Origin: Hygrophila difformis
Lineage: Eukaryota > Streptophyta > Magnoliopsida > Lamiales > Acanthaceae
NCBI GenBank assembly: GCA_030278955.1
Contig: JAOANR010000014.1
Coordinates: forward strand, 36,345,453-36,409,452
DNA length: 64,000 nt
Reading direction: 5' to 3'
Shown here: positions 63,600 to 64,000 of the stretch, in pieces
How positions within the stretch are numbered: the stretch's first letter is position 1
Layout of the letters: every line of letters starts with the position of its first letter
Program-made: the position numbers and the translations under genes
Notes under the pieces: model-generated
The model's input: the letters and a program-made list of their open reading frames with translations, nothing else
Database searches by the model: none
Told to the model about the DNA's origin: nothing

Positions 63600-64000
63600 T
63601 TCCAATAAGGCCATTGAAGCAAATTCCAATCTTCAATGGTGTGGGTGAACCTAGGGTTTACTCACAAAGTGTTGAGAACCAAGTGTTGGCTCTCAAGAGA
63701 GAAAAGTGACTTTGATTCAATGAAATGAGTTGTTCAAAAATATCAAAGTGAATACAAAAGCTTGGGGACCCCATATATATAGAGGAAGCCCATAATACTA
63801 AGTTAAACAACCCTAGCAAGGTTTTCAACAAACTGGATACAAGGAAATAGTAAACTGGATAAGCTTTGTCGCTAAGAGGGCCGTGTCGCGAAGCAAGGCA
63901 CCGCGACAGGGGTGCTTCTGGCTCGAGCCTTCTCCTTGTGGCGCTAGGCATACTTGGTCGCGATGCTGGACTGTGTCGCGGAAGGGACTTGGTCGCGGAA
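63600..64000 (-). repeat. Probable 5' LTR and leader of the gag-protease element, cut by the window edge
   Basis: It lies upstream of the gag frame. On the minus strand a TATA-like CTATATATGGGG occurs near 63770. Beyond it, 63865-64000 is dense in TCGCG/CGCGA words. The layout parallels the region around 58333. The outer end lies outside the window. Confidence 0.45.

Overview
The window is nuclear DNA of a flowering plant, most likely a dicot. The evidence is AT-rich DNA with GT-AG introned genes of plant-specific families (a plastid-type GET3B ATPase, two ABCG24/ABCG28-type half transporters, an F-box/F-box-associated gene, a NIPA magnesium-transporter remnant). Between them lie plant-type copia and gypsy LTR elements, Stowaway-, Tourist-, hAT- and MULE-like inverted-repeat elements and tRNA-derived SINEs. 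I cannot name the species.

Layout. 1-1.98 kb: left-truncated, minus-strand Ty3/gypsy element with its 5' LTR. 1.98-4.7 kb: array of three foldback units, the middle one split by a 1.5-kb MULE-like element. 5.5-7.05 kb: F-box gene with two frameshifts. 8.1-8.6 kb: two NIPA exons, then a duplicated intronic stretch entered by a hAT-like element carrying gene-like DNA. 10.6-21.8 kb: mostly non-coding (SINE pieces, a long inverted repeat, MITEs, AAT-type arrays, a ~100-bp minisatellite). 21.84-26.61 kb: GET3B in 11 exons, plus strand. 27.57-44.45 kb: first ABCG24/28-like gene, minus strand, 15 exons, with several lesions and a complete 10.4-kb Sirevirus-like copia element in intron 7. 44.6-51.3 kb: repeats, a second hAT-like element, SINEs and a Tourist-like MITE. 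51.33-57.35 kb: second ABCG24/28-like gene in tandem, same strand, 14 exons, fewer lesions. 57.9-64 kb: gypsy-type LTR material and an uninterrupted 893-codon gag-protease frame that ends in a repeat domain instead of reverse transcriptase.

Reading the genes together. GET3B is the only host gene whose full exon set reads as one protein (408 residues), with one problem at the exon 9 donor. The two ABCG genes are an ancient tandem pair: exon sizes and phases match almost base for base, which made it possible to locate indels in each copy. Because small indels occur in nearly every gene here, including a copia element whose LTRs look identical, local consensus errors must be weighed against true pseudogenes.

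Limits. Everything was read by eye. No alignment, database search or expression data was available. Family names rest on recognised motifs, and exon ends rest on splice consensus plus reading phase.
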